Of a stretch of DNA of 64,000 nucleotides, positions 23,628 through 34,559 are shown piece after piece. The DNA is taken from positions 17,831,619-17,895,618 of the forward strand of contig OZ023182.1 in NCBI GenBank assembly GCA_963995505.1, in the 5' to 3' direction. Below the pieces are notes generated by a model. The model saw only the letters and a program-made list of their open reading frames with translations, searched no databases and was not told where the DNA came from. The translations under genes and the position numbers were made by a program. Each line of letters begins with the position of its first letter. Within the stretch, counting starts at the first letter, position 1. The DNA is from Hypericum androsaemum. Taxonomy: Eukaryota; Streptophyta; Magnoliopsida; Malpighiales; Hypericaceae.

Positions 23628-23909
23628 TGTTAGGAATTCAGCAACTAGAGAACAAGATCGCACAAAGAACACGGAACAAGAGAATTACGTGGTTCGGCCT
23701 AATGCCTACATCCACGGTGAGAAAGGAGAAATTTTATTGATGGATCCGAGTCACAAAGCTATACAAAACCTTAGGGTAACATGTCTTTATATAGAGACAA
23801 ACCCTTGGTGTACAAGTAACCTATCTAGGTCTAATTAGGAGTCCAGAATCTAGTCAGAATAGGAATAGGAATAGGAAATAAGTCTTTCCTATTTCTCGCC
23901 ATCCCAACA
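23628..23909 (-). repeat. 5' LTR of Copia derivative A
   Basis: 282 bp, nearly identical to 21446-21739 apart from the shorter aatagg array and a few substitutions. Confidence 0.9.
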
Positions 23910-24599
23910 AGAAGTGTCATGATGGGTGGTCAGACAGGTCGGACTACGACCCTCGATCCAAAATAGGTCAGATCGGCTAGAAAATCAGGAGAACAGTTGA
24001 ACTGATGGTTTACTGATCAACTTTGTTGGGCCGATCGGTCGAAATCTAACAAAAAAAAACCTTTGATCTGTTCGATATGTGACCCAAAAACAAAGGAGTT
24101 GTTCTTTGGGTTATTTTTAAAAACATTAAGTGGTGATATAGCGGTGAAAAGCCTATTGCACGCTCCAGCAGTAGCTACACGATCCTTAAAATGAAAAAAG
24201 ACTGCCTACTGAAAAAACAACCTAAGATCACATGTCGTCCCAGCAGACAAATAAATCTCATTAGATACACCTAATTTTTGGGTAACTTACAGATCAATGA
24301 GAATGACAGCAACCTAAAATGTCGGTAGTCAGGAATTGAATTGCAGATCATTGATCAGAAAAGTATGGGGTTAAATATTTAAAGGATATATTCGAAAATA
24401 AAAAATTGTAGTTCCACTGTAGATCAAATAGATATATCAAATATGTGGTTTGGATCATATGAAATACAGTATATGGGTTTTTATGTTGTCAAATATGAAA
24501 CTGAGAATAAATTTATAGTGAAAATGTGAGGCGCAATTTTTCAAAAAAGTTGGGAGTCCAAGTAAATTGCTATGTGCGTGTATATTATTAAAAAATCCA

Positions 24600-25390
24600 A
24601 TTTTCAAAAAAGTTGGGTCCCTTAATAAATTTTTTTTAACATTGAAATGACGAAAATACCCTTAGAACAAAAAATAAAAAAATGACTAATGTTATCTCTT
24701 CTTCTACCTAATTAATAACAAATAAAATTCTCCAATTCTGTAAGAACCCTAATTGTACGGTTCTTCCCAATTCCCAATTCAGGCCTTCCCAATGTCCAAC
24801 CCTCTTCCACTTGTTGTCCCTCTCGTGCAAGGCATCGCCAACATCAAACTGAGAATCGGAGAAGCTTCCGGCGCAGAGGAGAGAGCCGCAGCTCCGACGA
24901 AGGTAGAAGCGGACGCGGCAGAGGACAAGGGATCCAGGCACGCCATAGAGGAGGATGTGTGTGTGGTGCTATGGTTAATCGGAGAAGCTTCTGGAATCCC
25001 TAATTAATTTTCATTTGGTTGAGGCTATGGTTAACTTGGGGTTGGTGGGGAGTAACGTCGGGGACTACAACGACGATGATAGTTCTTTTTTCTGCCAATG
25101 TTTGGACGTAAAATGGTTCAGGATGTTAGAATTTTGAGAACTATGGTTGCCATTATTTTTTAGGAGGAAGAAGAAGGGATGATGTCAGCAGTTTTTTATT
25201 TTTTGTTCTAAGGGTATGTTGGTCATTTTATTGACAAAAATAAAAAAAAAGAGTTGATAACGTGCGCCAGGGACCCAAAAGTATAATAAAATCAAACACG
25301 AGAGACGTCGGCGAGTATTTTACAAATAGAGGGACTTTTTAGTATATTTAAGTAAATATGAGAAACTTAAGAGTAATTTTTTCTTAAAAC
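24600..25390. mobile_element. Candidate Mutator-like foldback element carrying foreign sequence
   Basis: The right arm (about 25180-25388) is closely like the arms of 49769-50154. Its inner half is inverted at about 24610-24700 (gggtccctt, gacgaaaatacccttagaac). The outer half of the left arm is missing or replaced, and a 19-bp repeat (tttttcaaaaaagttggg) marks that spot. The interior (24700-25150) is more GC-rich and not repeat-like, and holds an 84-codon ORF at 24753-25007 of no known family. This may be captured host sequence, as in the clearer case at 50703-51921. Confidence 0.5.
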
Positions 25391-25760
25391 AAAACATAGT
25401 GCAATACTTAAATTCTGTCACTGGGTTTCAATTTTCCGAATGGGGCTACCCTCATTCCACGCGATCCAATTTGATACATTTGAAACCATACTAGTCCTTT
25501 TTAATTTTAATCCAATATGATAAAATTACTTGTAAATTAACATCTTTAAGGTTCTTTTTAAAAAAAATAACCGGATCAAAATACGTATTTAGCATTTAAT
25601 AAAAAACTTAGGACTTGAAAGGTTTTAATCCCAAAAGAGTTTCTACCGTCGGTGCCTTGTGGTCGCTGTTGTTTTGACATTTCCTTAGGTAACGTCGAAA
25701 CAACAATCATAATTTTTTTTTAAATGGGATTAATTTATATACACCTCAAATATTTATACC

Positions 25761-26050
25761 TGTTAGAGATGTCGAGAAATTAAAGAGGAAACAATTTGTG
25801 GGCTTGTTTCTTATTCTATTCGGACTAGCTTTTGGACTCCTAATTTGACCTAGATAGCTTACTTGATGTACAAGGGTTTGCCTCTATATAAAGACATGTT
25901 ACCCTAAGGTTTTGTATAGCTTTGTGACTCAGAAACTCATCAATAAAAGTTTTCCTTTCTATCCGTGAATATAGGCATTAGGCCGAACCACGTTATCTCT
26001 TGCATCCGTGTTCTTTGCGCGTTTGTTCCCTATTTGATAAATTCCTAACA
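25761..26050 (+). repeat. 5' LTR of Copia derivative B
   Basis: TGTTAGAGATGTCGAG ... CCTAACA, with TATA box ctatataaagac near 25875-25890. Confidence 0.9.
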
Positions 26051-26052
26051 AG

Positions 26053-26064
26053 TGGTATCAGAGC
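26053..26064 (+). other. Primer-binding site of Copia derivative B
   Basis: TGGTATCAGAGC, an exact match to the 3' end complement of initiator tRNA-Met, two bases after the 5' LTR. Confidence 0.9.
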
Positions 26065-26076
26065 TAAGGTTGGAGG

Positions 26077-27241
26077 ATGTCGAATCACGGCGCGAAGTTT
26101 GCTCTTGTGAAGTTCGATGGTTCATTGAATTTTAGGTTATGGCAAAAGCGTGTTAGGGATCTCCTCGTGCAGCAAGGAATGGTTATGGCGCTCTCGGAGA
26201 AGAAGTCCGAGAAGATGGAGGAGCAAGAGTGGGAAGAGTTGGAGGCCAAGGCAGTAGCGAAGATTCGCTTGTGCTTGGCGGATGATGAGGAGCCACCAGC
26301 TGGGTTGTGGAAGAGGATCCAGGTCGGAGTCAAAGAAGTTCAATGGAAGTAGTTTCAAGTGCGGAGAAGGGCACATGAATGAGACTATCCAGGACGAACT
26401 AGGGATCAAGACAACGAGGAGGGATTGGCATCCACAACCATGATCACATATTCAGACGGGTCAGATGGTGACTGGCTTTCTGTCTTATCAAGTCCAATGC
26501 ATCCTGGTAATCTCTTTTCATTAGGGACCTTGGATTATAATAGTGATAGTTATAAAGGTATGCTAATGAAGGTGGAGAAGGATGCGATGGTAGGGATGAA
26601 GGGTGAAAGAGAATACCTACAGGTTAGTGAGGAATATTATTGTAGGTGGAGTCACATCAATAGGTCTGATGAAGTGAAAAAAAAGCTCAGGTCATATGAG
26701 GTTGGTTCGTATGAGGGAGCAAAGGCTTGACATGAATGGTTTGAGTAGAGTTGGGATTCGCGGAGACATGGATAGCGAGCTATGGTTGTTTCATGGAGGC
26801 ATGGTTGGCAATGAGCCATGGTTATCTCAGAAAAGCATTGTTAGCTGGGCCCCGCTATAGTTGTCTAAAGGAAAGTGTACGTCAAAGGTGTTGGATAGGT
26901 TTTGTATTAGGCATGCGAAGCCATTGATGACACTACGGGTGAATCGGGTATCTCACTCAAGGCCGAACAGTAGAGTTTGTGACATGTCGAGGGTTCTACT
27001 TGGTAGAACAAAAGGTTGCCCTTTGTATGCTATGGCATGTAGCATTGGTATGAGGCAAGAAGGTCCAGCAGAGAAGCAGTTCGAGGTTGTGGAGCATGGG
27101 GCTGACCGAAAAATAGAGGACGCGTCTATTAGTCGCAAAATTACTTCAGCAAGTGAACTTGCTAGTTGGGGTTCAATAGAGATTGGAGGGAATAGGCCAA
27201 GCAAGCTCGGAAGCTCGAGCTTGAAGGCTGACTCCATGTGA
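26077..27241 (+). pseudogene. Broken gag/RT-remnant frame of Copia derivative B
   Basis: Three pieces. 26077-26352: gag start (KFALVKFDGSLNFRLWQ) then an abrupt join after LCLADDEEP. 26425-26730: fragments of the protease region. 26861-27241: the RT-derived tail (CTSKVLDRFCIRHAKPL, GCPLYAMACSIGMRQEG). Compared with copy A most of the gag middle and the zinc knuckle are gone and stops separate the pieces. The shared tail shows that the large pol deletion predates the split of the two copies. Confidence 0.85.
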
Positions 27242-27447
27242 TTGAACGAAAAAAGGTGGTGAGAAAGTTGAGATGGTATTATTGATGGCAGTTTATCTAT
27301 GGTCAAGGTGGAGCTGGTAGAGTCAGTTTGGTTTCTCAGGTTCTTATGGTTCTTCATGTGGCGGTATTTCATCAAGATGGAGTTTGTTAAAGTTCGGATG
27401 GAGCTTCATGGTTCGTCCACATGATAATTTCTCGCCAAGGTGGAGAT

Positions 27448-27737
27448 TGTTAGAGATGTCGAGAAATTAAAGTAGAAACTTTTTGTGGGCTTGTTTCCTA
27501 TTCTATTCGGACTAGCTTTTGGACTCCTAATTTGACCTAGATAGCTTACTTGATGTACAAGGGTTTGCCTCTATATAAAGGCATATTACCCTAAGGTTTT
27601 GTATAGCTTTGTGACTCGGAAACTCATCAATAAAATTTCTCCTTTCTCCCCGTGGATGTAGGCATTAGGCCGAACCACGTTATCTCTTGCGTCCGTGTTC
27701 TTTGCGCGTTTGTTCCCTATTTGCTGAATTCCTAACA
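27448..27737 (+). repeat. 3' LTR of Copia derivative B
   Basis: Same length as the 5' LTR, with several substitutions (for example gaggaaac versus gtagaaac, agacatgtt versus ggcatatt). Confidence 0.9.
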
Positions 27738-27742
27738 ATACC

Positions 27743-28174
27743 AAGTATTATAAAAGATCTACGCTACTTGTTAATTACTTAATCTTCCGAATTTCATATA
27801 AATTCTGTGTACAAAATCAAGTCTTATTTTTCAATGTTCAAATTTGAGTTTGTCTGTCTAAATATCCACTCATAAATTCTATGTAAAATAGTATGAGTGA
27901 AAAGTGCGGAGTGTTGGGCAATCAGAATCAGAATTGTTGCGAGTGGAATCTTAAAGTGCAAAACGTGCTCATCGCTTAGGACAAACTCAACCATTTGGGC
28001 GAGTTGAGAAGACCCAAGAAGATCGTTCATTTGCGAAAAGAATTGGCTGAAAACTCTATGATAAGTCTTGGAAAAGACGAATATATTGTCAGATTATGGG
28101 TTGCTAGAAATTGTACCAACATTGTAAGATATTGATCCCGACAGACGTATGTGAGCCTCGGCGAAACTGGAAAG
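27743..28174. other. Spacer without recognised features
   Basis: No coding family or terminal repeats recognised between the Copia derivative B TSD and the TSD of the next LINE. Confidence 0.5.
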
Positions 28175-28203
28175 AAACAGTACTAAATTGTCATGGATCA
28201 TAG

Positions 28204-28634
28204 TGTTGGGAAATAACCCACTTTCCCGTGGACCCAAACAACGCAACGAACAAGATCGGAGCAAGATCTACGAACACAACGAGGAGATCGACCACAACTA
28301 CGAGTAAAGAAAACTCACAGTCAAACAAGAACAACAGATTTGGTCACCCGGTTCGATCTTAACCGATCTACGTCCGGGGGCGTACCAAGCCAGGAGATTT
28401 CACTATATCAAGCTCGATCTACACTTTGGAGCTTCACTTGCTCAACAATGGTGTTTCTCTCACCTCTTCTCTCTCTGTCTCTCTCTACAAGGAAGAAGAT
28501 AAATGTACAGTGACAGAGAAGCGGGGTATTTATAGTGCCAACAAACCTAGGAACCAAAACACACACGCAGGTCGATCCCAGTTCTGGACGGGGGCTACGC
28601 CCCCCCGCGGTGTCCGAAGTCTCCATACCCAACA
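28204..28634 (-). repeat. 3' LTR of the young Copia element
   Basis: TGTTGGGAAAT ... ACCCAACA on the plus strand. It contains the reverse of a TATAAATA box at 28527-28534. Confidence 0.93.
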
Positions 28635-28725
28635 ATCTCCCACCTGGAGACTGACATCAACACCTGCCGCTATTCACTTGATGACACCTTCTCCTCTTCA
28701 CTTCTTGGTACGCCGGGTCTCTTCT

Positions 28726-31634
28726 CTAGTTTACTAGACCCGCTGAAGCCATGTTGAGCTTCAGCTTCTCTAAGGTAACCACCTTAGTCAACATATCCGC
28801 GGGATTCACTTTCCCGTCAATCTTTTCAAGCCTCAAGATCTTCCTTTCCAAGAGATCACGTATGTAGTGATACTTCAACTCAATGTGCTTTGTCCTTGAG
28901 TGGAAAGCGGGATTCTTTGCCAAGTGTATCGCACTTTGGCTATCACTGTGGAGCACACTCTCACTTTGCTCTTTCCCCAACTCCAGCAAGAAATTCTGCA
29001 ACCATACCATCTCTTTACTTGCTTCCGTCACAGCCACGTACTCACTTTCCGCGGTTGACAAAGCTACTACCTTTTGTAGTCTCGAGGCCCAAGATATCGC
29101 TGTCCCTCCCAGCGTAAAGACATAACCACTTGTGCTCCTCTTCTCATCATGGTCATTGGACCCCAAGTCCGCATCACAATAGCCTAGGAGCTTCACATCT
29201 TTGCCCTCAAAACAAAGACACTTCTCGGTGGTACCTCTCAAGTAGCCAAGGATCCATTTTACTGCAACCCAATGTTGCTCACCCGGATTGCTCATGAACT
29301 TGCTCACTACTCCCACCGCATGTGCTATGTCTGGCCTCGTACAAATCATAGCATACATCAAGCTACCCACCGCCGATGCATAGGGAGTCTTCTCCATTTT
29401 AGCCTCCTCCGCCTTAGTCTTAGGCGAGTCCTTCTTGGACAATTTGAAGTGTCCAGCTAAAGGAGTCAACTTGGGGTTGGCATTTTGCATGCTAAACCTC
29501 TGCAGTACCTTCTCAATGTACTCGGCTTGTGAGAGAAATAGCTTCCCTGCAGCTCTATCTCTCTCAATCCTCATTCCAAGGATTTGCTTAGCCTCACCCA
29601 AGTCCTTCATGGCAAACCTTTCGGATAATTGCTTCTTCACCTTGCTCACCTCACTTGCACTGGTGCCTGCTATCAACATGTCATCAACATAAAGCAGGAG
29701 GATGATATAGCCATTATCCAGCTTCTTCATATAACAACAATGATCCGCTCCACAACGAGAAAATTCAATCTCCCGAATGAATCCATCAAACTTCTTGTAC
29801 CATTGTCTTGGAGCTTCAACTCGTACAGACTCCTCCTCAACCTGCACACAAGCTTATCGTTACCTTGCAAGAACCCCTCTGGTTGCTCTATGTAGATCTC
29901 TTCCTCTAGATCACCATGAAGAAATGTCGTCTTCACATCCATTTGCTCTAGCAATAAATCTTCAGTTGCCACCATACTTAGCACCATCCGGATGGTGGTC
30001 ATCTTCACAACAGGAGTGAAGATGTCAGTGAAGTCAATACCATACTTCTGCTGAAATCTCTTTACAACCAGTCTTGCTTTGTAACGTTTGGTGCCATCCA
30101 CCTCTTTCTTCACTCTATAGACCCACTTGTTATGCAATGCTTTCTTACCCTTGGGAAGTTCAACTAACTCCCAAGTTCCATTGCTCCTCAAGGACTCCAT
30201 CTCATCATTCATGGCAAGTTTCCACTCGTTCACTTGCTCACTTTCTTGAGCTTCTTCAAAATCCTCAGGTTCTCCTCCATCGGTCAATAAGAGATAGTAG
30301 TTTGCTGGCGAATATCTATCCGGAGATCCACGTTGTCTAGTGGATCTCCTCAATGGAACCACTGTTAGTGGTGATCTTGGCCCCATCTCCACTTCGGCCT
30401 CTTGGCCATCAAGTATCCTGCTCCCACCCGAGTTTGAGATGTCTAACTCGACCACCTCACCGGTGGGATCCACTTCATCAGCTAAATCCCCCTTTTCCTT
30501 GTACATCACCTTCTCATTGAATATGACATCCCGGCTCCTCACAACCTTTCGGTTCTTCTCATCCCAAAAATGGAACCCGAACTCATCTCCTCCATAACCA
30601 ATGAATGTGCACTTCTTGGACTTTGCATCAAGCTTACTCCTATCACCTGCATCCACAAGTACATAGGAAACACAACCAAACACTCGTAAGAAAGTCAGAT
30701 CAACCTCTTTGCCACTCCACATCTCCTCCGGTATCTCATTCTCCAAAGGAGTTGATGGCCCTCTGTTGATCAAGAATGCTGCAGTATTTACAGCATCTGC
30801 CCAAAACATCTTCGGAAGGCCACTCTTCAACCTCATGGCCCTTGCTCTCTCATTTAGTGTTCGGTTCATCCTCTCAGCTATGCCATTTTGCTGGGGGGTC
30901 CCAGCTACCGTCTTTTCCATGCGAATCTCATACTTCGCACAAAAGTCTTTGAACTCTTGAAGCTCGTACTCACCACCATTATCGGACCTCAAACACTTCA
31001 CCTTGAGATTCGTCTCGTTCTCCACAAGAGCCTTCCACTTCTTGAAGGCATTGAAAGCATCAGACTTATGCTTTAGGAAGTAGACCCACACCTTCCTTGT
31101 AGAGTCATCTATGAAAGTCATGTAATACAAAGAACCACCCACGGATGCCACCGGTGCCGGTCCCCACAGATCACTGTGGACCAATTCAAGCTTCTCCGGT
31201 TTAGGAGTTCTACCACTTCTTGAGAAGCTCACCCTCTTCTGCTTCCCAAATACACAGTCTTCACAAAGACCCACGTCCACGGTCTTTAGACCCGGTAGCT
31301 TTTCCTTTGAACAAAGTACCCGCATCCCCTTCTCACTCATGTGGCCAAGCCTACTATGCCACAGATCTGCATCATTGGTTGCTCCTACAAGATCAATGCT
31401 TTCATGAGTGTTCCTTGTCATGTACAACGTACCTTCCTTCTCACCACGAGCCACCACTCTAGCTCCCTTGGTGATCTTCCATGTCCGACAACCAAAGGTT
31501 ACATTATACCCCTCTTCATCTAGTTGTCCTATGGAAAGCAAATTTCTTCTTAACCCTGGGATGTGTCTCACCCCCTTCAACAATAACAATGATCCATTGG
31601 GAGTATTGATTCTCACATCTCCTTTACCCACAAT
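28726..31634 (-). pseudogene. Copia pol: integrase, RT and RNase H, with one frameshift
   Basis: Continues the gag-protease frame after a stop. Order: pre-integrase HHCC region (HSRLGHM ... CEDCVFGK), integrase core (LVHSDLWGP, FIDDSTRKVWVYFLKHK, CLRSDNGGEY, TPQQNGIAERMNRT), RT (YKARLVVKRFQQKYGIDF, LYVDDMLIAGTS, GSLMYAMICTRPDIAHAVG) and RNase H (GYCDADLGSNDH, STAESEYVA, NPADMLTKV). The acidic residues of integrase and the YVDD box of RT are present. Near 29815 a small deletion after the SLYELK motif shifts the frame; the rest reads in the frame 28726-29847. With the stop at 31635 this prevents a full polyprotein. Confidence 0.93.
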
Positions 31635-32600
31635 TTACAATGGCTCATCATCGGCTAGATAAACCTTGCCAAATTCTCCTGGGGTATACAATTCCATTAT
31701 CCCCTTGTCGCTACAAGAGTGGAATGATGCTCCTGAATCCAATACCCAAGCCTCCAACGGGCTACTAACACTCAAGATCAATGCATCCCCGTGGTCCTCT
31801 GTTATTGTATTTGCCAACTTGTCCTCCTTCTTCGGTGCCTTGCATTGGGTTCTAAAGTGGCCAAACTTCTCACAATTCCAACATTTAATGGAACTCATGT
31901 CCCTCTTCGAACCATCCTTCGATTTGGACTTGGACCTGCTCCGGTCCTTCTTCCCCTTCCACTTAGATTCGGACCTCCCTCTATTGCTAGCATTCAAAGC
32001 CGAACCCGAGGCTACTCCGGACTCTTTCCTACGAATCTCCTCACTCATAATCAAGTCCCTCACCTCATCCAACTTTAGTACCACCTTCCCCGCCGAGGCA
32101 CTCACCGCCGTGACCGTGCCATTCCAACTATCAGGTAAGGAACTTAGCAAAATTAGAGCTTGTACCTCATCATCGAAGACAATCTTCACCGAGCTTAAAG
32201 AGGCGATGGTCGCATTGAATTCGTGGAGGTGTACCGATACCGAGGTACTCTCTGCCATCTTAAGGTTGAAGAGCTTCCTCATCAAGTGAACTTTGTTGGC
32301 CGCCGATGGCTTCTCGTACATCTCGGACAACGTCTCCAACATCTCCTTCGTGGTCTTTGACTTTACTGTGTGCAAGGCCACGTTCCTAGACAAAGACAAG
32401 CGCACCACGCTCATCGTTTTCCGATCTAGGAGCTTCCACTCCTCTTCCTTCATGTCCTCAGGCTTCTTCCCATCAAGGGGCAAGTGCAAATCTTTGCCAT
32501 ACAAGTAGTCCTCTACTTGCATCTTCCAGAAGCCGTAGTCGACGCCATCGAACTTCTCCACGGGCGATCTCACATCATCCATCGTGATTGCTCCCACCAC
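31635..32600 (-). pseudogene. Copia gag-protease of the young element, ended by an in-frame stop
   Basis: 321 codons. Gag domain (VEKFDGVDYGFWKMQVEDYL ... ALILLSSLPDSW), basic Ser/Lys-rich linker, CCHC knuckle CWNCEKFGHFRTQC, protease motif WVLDSGASFHSC. A TAA stop at 31635-31637 interrupts the frame just after the protease active site; the same frame then continues into pol, so this is a single nonsense change. The start lies just inside the PBS; a second Met 6 codons on is also possible. Confidence 0.92.
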
Positions 32601-32615
32601 GCCCTAAACCCAGGT

Positions 32616-32627
32616 GCTCTGATACCA
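32616..32627 (-). other. Primer-binding site of the young Copia element
   Basis: TGGTATCAGAGC on the minus strand, two bases inside the 5' LTR; initiator tRNA-Met type. Confidence 0.92.
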
Positions 32628-32629
32628 GT

Positions 32630-33060
32630 TGTTGGGAAATAACCCACTTTCCTGTGGACCCAAACAACGCAACGAATAAGATCGGAGCAAGATCTACGAA
32701 CACAACGAGGAGATCGACCACAACTACGAGTAAAGAAAACTCACAGTCAAACAAGAACAACAGATTTGGTCACCCGGTTTGATCTTAACCGATCTACGTC
32801 CGGGGGCGTACCAAGCCAGGAGATTTCACTATATCAAGCTCGATCTACACTTTGGAGCTTCACTTGCTCAACAATGGTGTTTCTCTCTCCTCTTCTCTCT
32901 CTGTCTCTCTCTACAAGGAAGAAGATAAATGTACAGTGACAGAGAAGCGGGGTATTTATAGTGCCAACAAACCTAGGAACCAAAATACACACGCAGGTCG
33001 ATCCCAGTTCTGGACGGGGGCTACGCCCCCCCGCGGTGTCCGAAGTCTCCATACCCAACA
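32630..33060 (-). repeat. 5' LTR of the young Copia element
   Basis: 431 bp, with the reverse of a TATAAATA box at 32953-32960. Five single-base differences from the 3' LTR, four of them C/T and one A/T. Confidence 0.93.
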
Positions 33061-33089
33061 CATAGATACTCCACTAGGTCATTATGCAA

Positions 33090-33690
33090 CAATGTTCTAA
33101 GAAGCAGACATGTAATTTCTGCTGCAAATTTGGAAGCAACTAAGATATGGCAAGGTATTTTCCTATTCAAAGTAGAGTATTTTTTTTGGCAAGCTCTACA
33201 AGATCGACTACCTACAAGAGTAGACTTATCAGGTATCGACGATTGAACCCAAGGGATTGCTTATGCCCATTATGCGATGATCAAGATGAATCCAATAACC
33301 ACCTTCTGCTACATTGTCAATTTTTCTTGTCTATCTGGTGCTATTTTGCTGACTTGGTGGAGATAAGTTGGTGCGCATATCCGTCCTTAAGTTGTGCTCT
33401 TTCGAGTTGGATGGGATTGAGAAGAAGGAGAATGCAGGCAAAGGTTTGGTTTGCGCTTTTTGCGTTGATCATGTGGGGCACCACGCTTCATAGGAATCAC
33501 TTAATTTTCAGGGAATAAAAATGCAACCGAGAGTTTCTCATTTATTACATTTTCTTGAGGTTTAAAGAGTGGCTAAGATTGACAAACTTGGCTGAGATAG
33601 GAGGACATGAGATCAGGTTGTATTTACAATCCTTAGCAGTTGATTAGGGAGTTCAAGGAGTTTGTAATATTGAGTTTTTTATTTTTTGGG
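33090..33690 (+). pseudogene. LINE ORF2 C-terminal remnant (zf-RVT region)
   Basis: In two frames: IWQGIFLFKVEYFFWQALQDRLPTRVDL (33130-33230), then CPLCDDQDESNNHLLLHCQF (about 33260-33320), then VWFALFALIMWGTTLHRNHLIFRE ending at 33518. This is the zinc-binding region that follows RT in plant LINEs. A frameshift separates the first two parts. It belongs to the LINE 28193-33826. Confidence 0.8.
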
Positions 33691-34070
33691 TTGGCGTTAA
33701 CTTGTGAGAAAGTTCAGGAGGTGATAGCTATGTTTAGTTGTCATTTTCTCAAATATGTGGGATGCATAGAAAATCATATTAAGGTGTAATATGTTTATTT
33801 TTAAATAAAAAAATTTACTCATAAAAAAACAGTACCAAATTGTCGCTAAATTATATATGCGCCCAAGATCACTACCAGAAGAATTATACATGCACGTACC
33901 TAAAAAAAGGACTCAGATACATTGTTTTAAAACCCGCGGTCCTATCGATAACTCGGTTAGTATTGGGTCCGAAGCTGTTGACCACGAGTTCACAATGCAG
34001 GACTCGCTATTCAGTGTAGTATTTAGCACCGAAACTTCCATCCATTTTCACCTGCATAGCGATAGCAATT

Positions 34071-34281
34071 TTTTTTATAAGTAGGTGTGTTATTAATCAA
34101 AAGAAAATTTAGACCATGAAATCAAGCAATTAAAAGAAAAAATTACACTAACAATAAAATGAGTTATAAGCTTGTAGTTACACGTCGCCTCATCGAAAAC
34201 GATTGCATTCCAGTGCCGCCATAATCCCCATATCTATGCCCCGAAAACAGCGATAACGTTTCTATAAAAAAGAAAAAGAAA
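34071..34281 (-). mobile_element. LINE 3' end, minus orientation, with perfect 15-bp TSD
   Basis: atagcgatagcaatt occurs at 34056-34070 and 34282-34296. The 211-bp insert starts with an oligo-T run and ataagtaggtgtg, the reverse of a LINE tail. No coding sequence remains. Confidence 0.82.
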
Positions 34282-34559
34282 ATAGCGATAGCAATTCATC
34301 GACGCATGCACATGATATTAATTGGACATAATTGGAGCCAATTTGCTAATAATTGAGTGGTTTGTTTCACCTTTTTTTATATGAGAAGTTGCACTTGTCT
34401 TTATTTTTTCCCTTTTGGTTTAACGTGTGGTCTTGAACTAAGTGTATTAAAAAGCTAAGTGTCGAATCATAAATGGTTCGAAATGCCTTCCAATGTAGCA
34501 GAAGGAAGGATCTCTCCATGGAAATCTTTGCTTCGGAGCGATTTCAATTAGGTCTGATC

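Larger units (their letters stand above)
21446..23909 (-). mobile_element. Non-autonomous Copia derivative, copy A, complete with both LTRs
   Basis: Two LTRs (21446-21739 and 23628-23909), each TGTTAGG...CCCAACA on the plus strand, flank a 1.9-kb internal region read on the minus strand. Flanks agaat (21441-21445) and agaag (23910-23914) are a 4/5 TSD. Next to the 5' LTR lies a primer-binding site for initiator tRNA-Met, and next to the 3' LTR a purine tract (aaggtggagat). It carries a gag-protease reading frame but no integrase or full RT, so it would depend on another element's enzymes. It inserted into a TIR element. Confidence 0.92.
21431..24130. mobile_element. MITE-like TIR element, copy 3, split by a Copia insertion
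   Basis: The left terminus cattgttttaaaa (about 21431-21443) and the continuation from 23910 (ggtcagacaggtcgg, gatccaaaataggtcagatcgg) match copies at 12300-12708 and 34560-35148. The right terminus is about 24125-24130 (ttatttttaaaaacatt). The Copia derivative 21446-23909 sits just inside the left end. Without it the element is about 235 bp. The outer TSD is not clear. Confidence 0.6.
25761..27737 (+). mobile_element. Non-autonomous Copia derivative, copy B, complete with both LTRs
   Basis: LTRs at 25761-26050 and 27448-27737 (290 bp each), flanked by a perfect 5-bp TSD atacc (25756-25760 and 27738-27742). The primer-binding site follows the 5' LTR and a purine tract gccaaggtggagat precedes the 3' LTR. 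Same family as copy A at 21446-23909 but opposite orientation, shorter inside and more decayed. The two lie 1.85 kb apart as an inverted pair. Confidence 0.93.
28204..33060 (-). mobile_element. Young Copia LTR retrotransposon, complete structure, coding region broken twice
   Basis: 431-bp LTRs at 28204-28634 and 32630-33060 differ at only 5 positions. Perfect 5-bp TSD catag (28199-28203, 33061-33065). PBS for initiator tRNA-Met at 32616-32627 and purine tract ccaggtgggagat at the other end. The internal region encodes gag, protease, integrase, RT and RNase H on the minus strand, nearly full length, with one in-frame stop and one frameshift. The low LTR divergence implies recent insertion. Confidence 0.95.
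28193..33826 (+). mobile_element. LINE, 5'-truncated, with 18-bp TSD, split by a young Copia element
   Basis: The direct repeat aaacagtactaaattgtc (28175-28192) recurs as aaacagtaccaaattgtc (33827-33844), 17 of 18 matching, just after an A-rich tail. Removing the Copia element 28204-33060 and one copy of its catag TSD leaves a ~770-bp LINE 3' fragment with a zf-RVT region. So the LINE arrived first and the Copia later. Confidence 0.85.

Noticed and set aside
28408..33100. Near-identical ORF pairs at 28408-28737 and 32834-33100
   Set aside because: They are the same stretch of the two LTRs of one retrotransposon, not duplicated genes.
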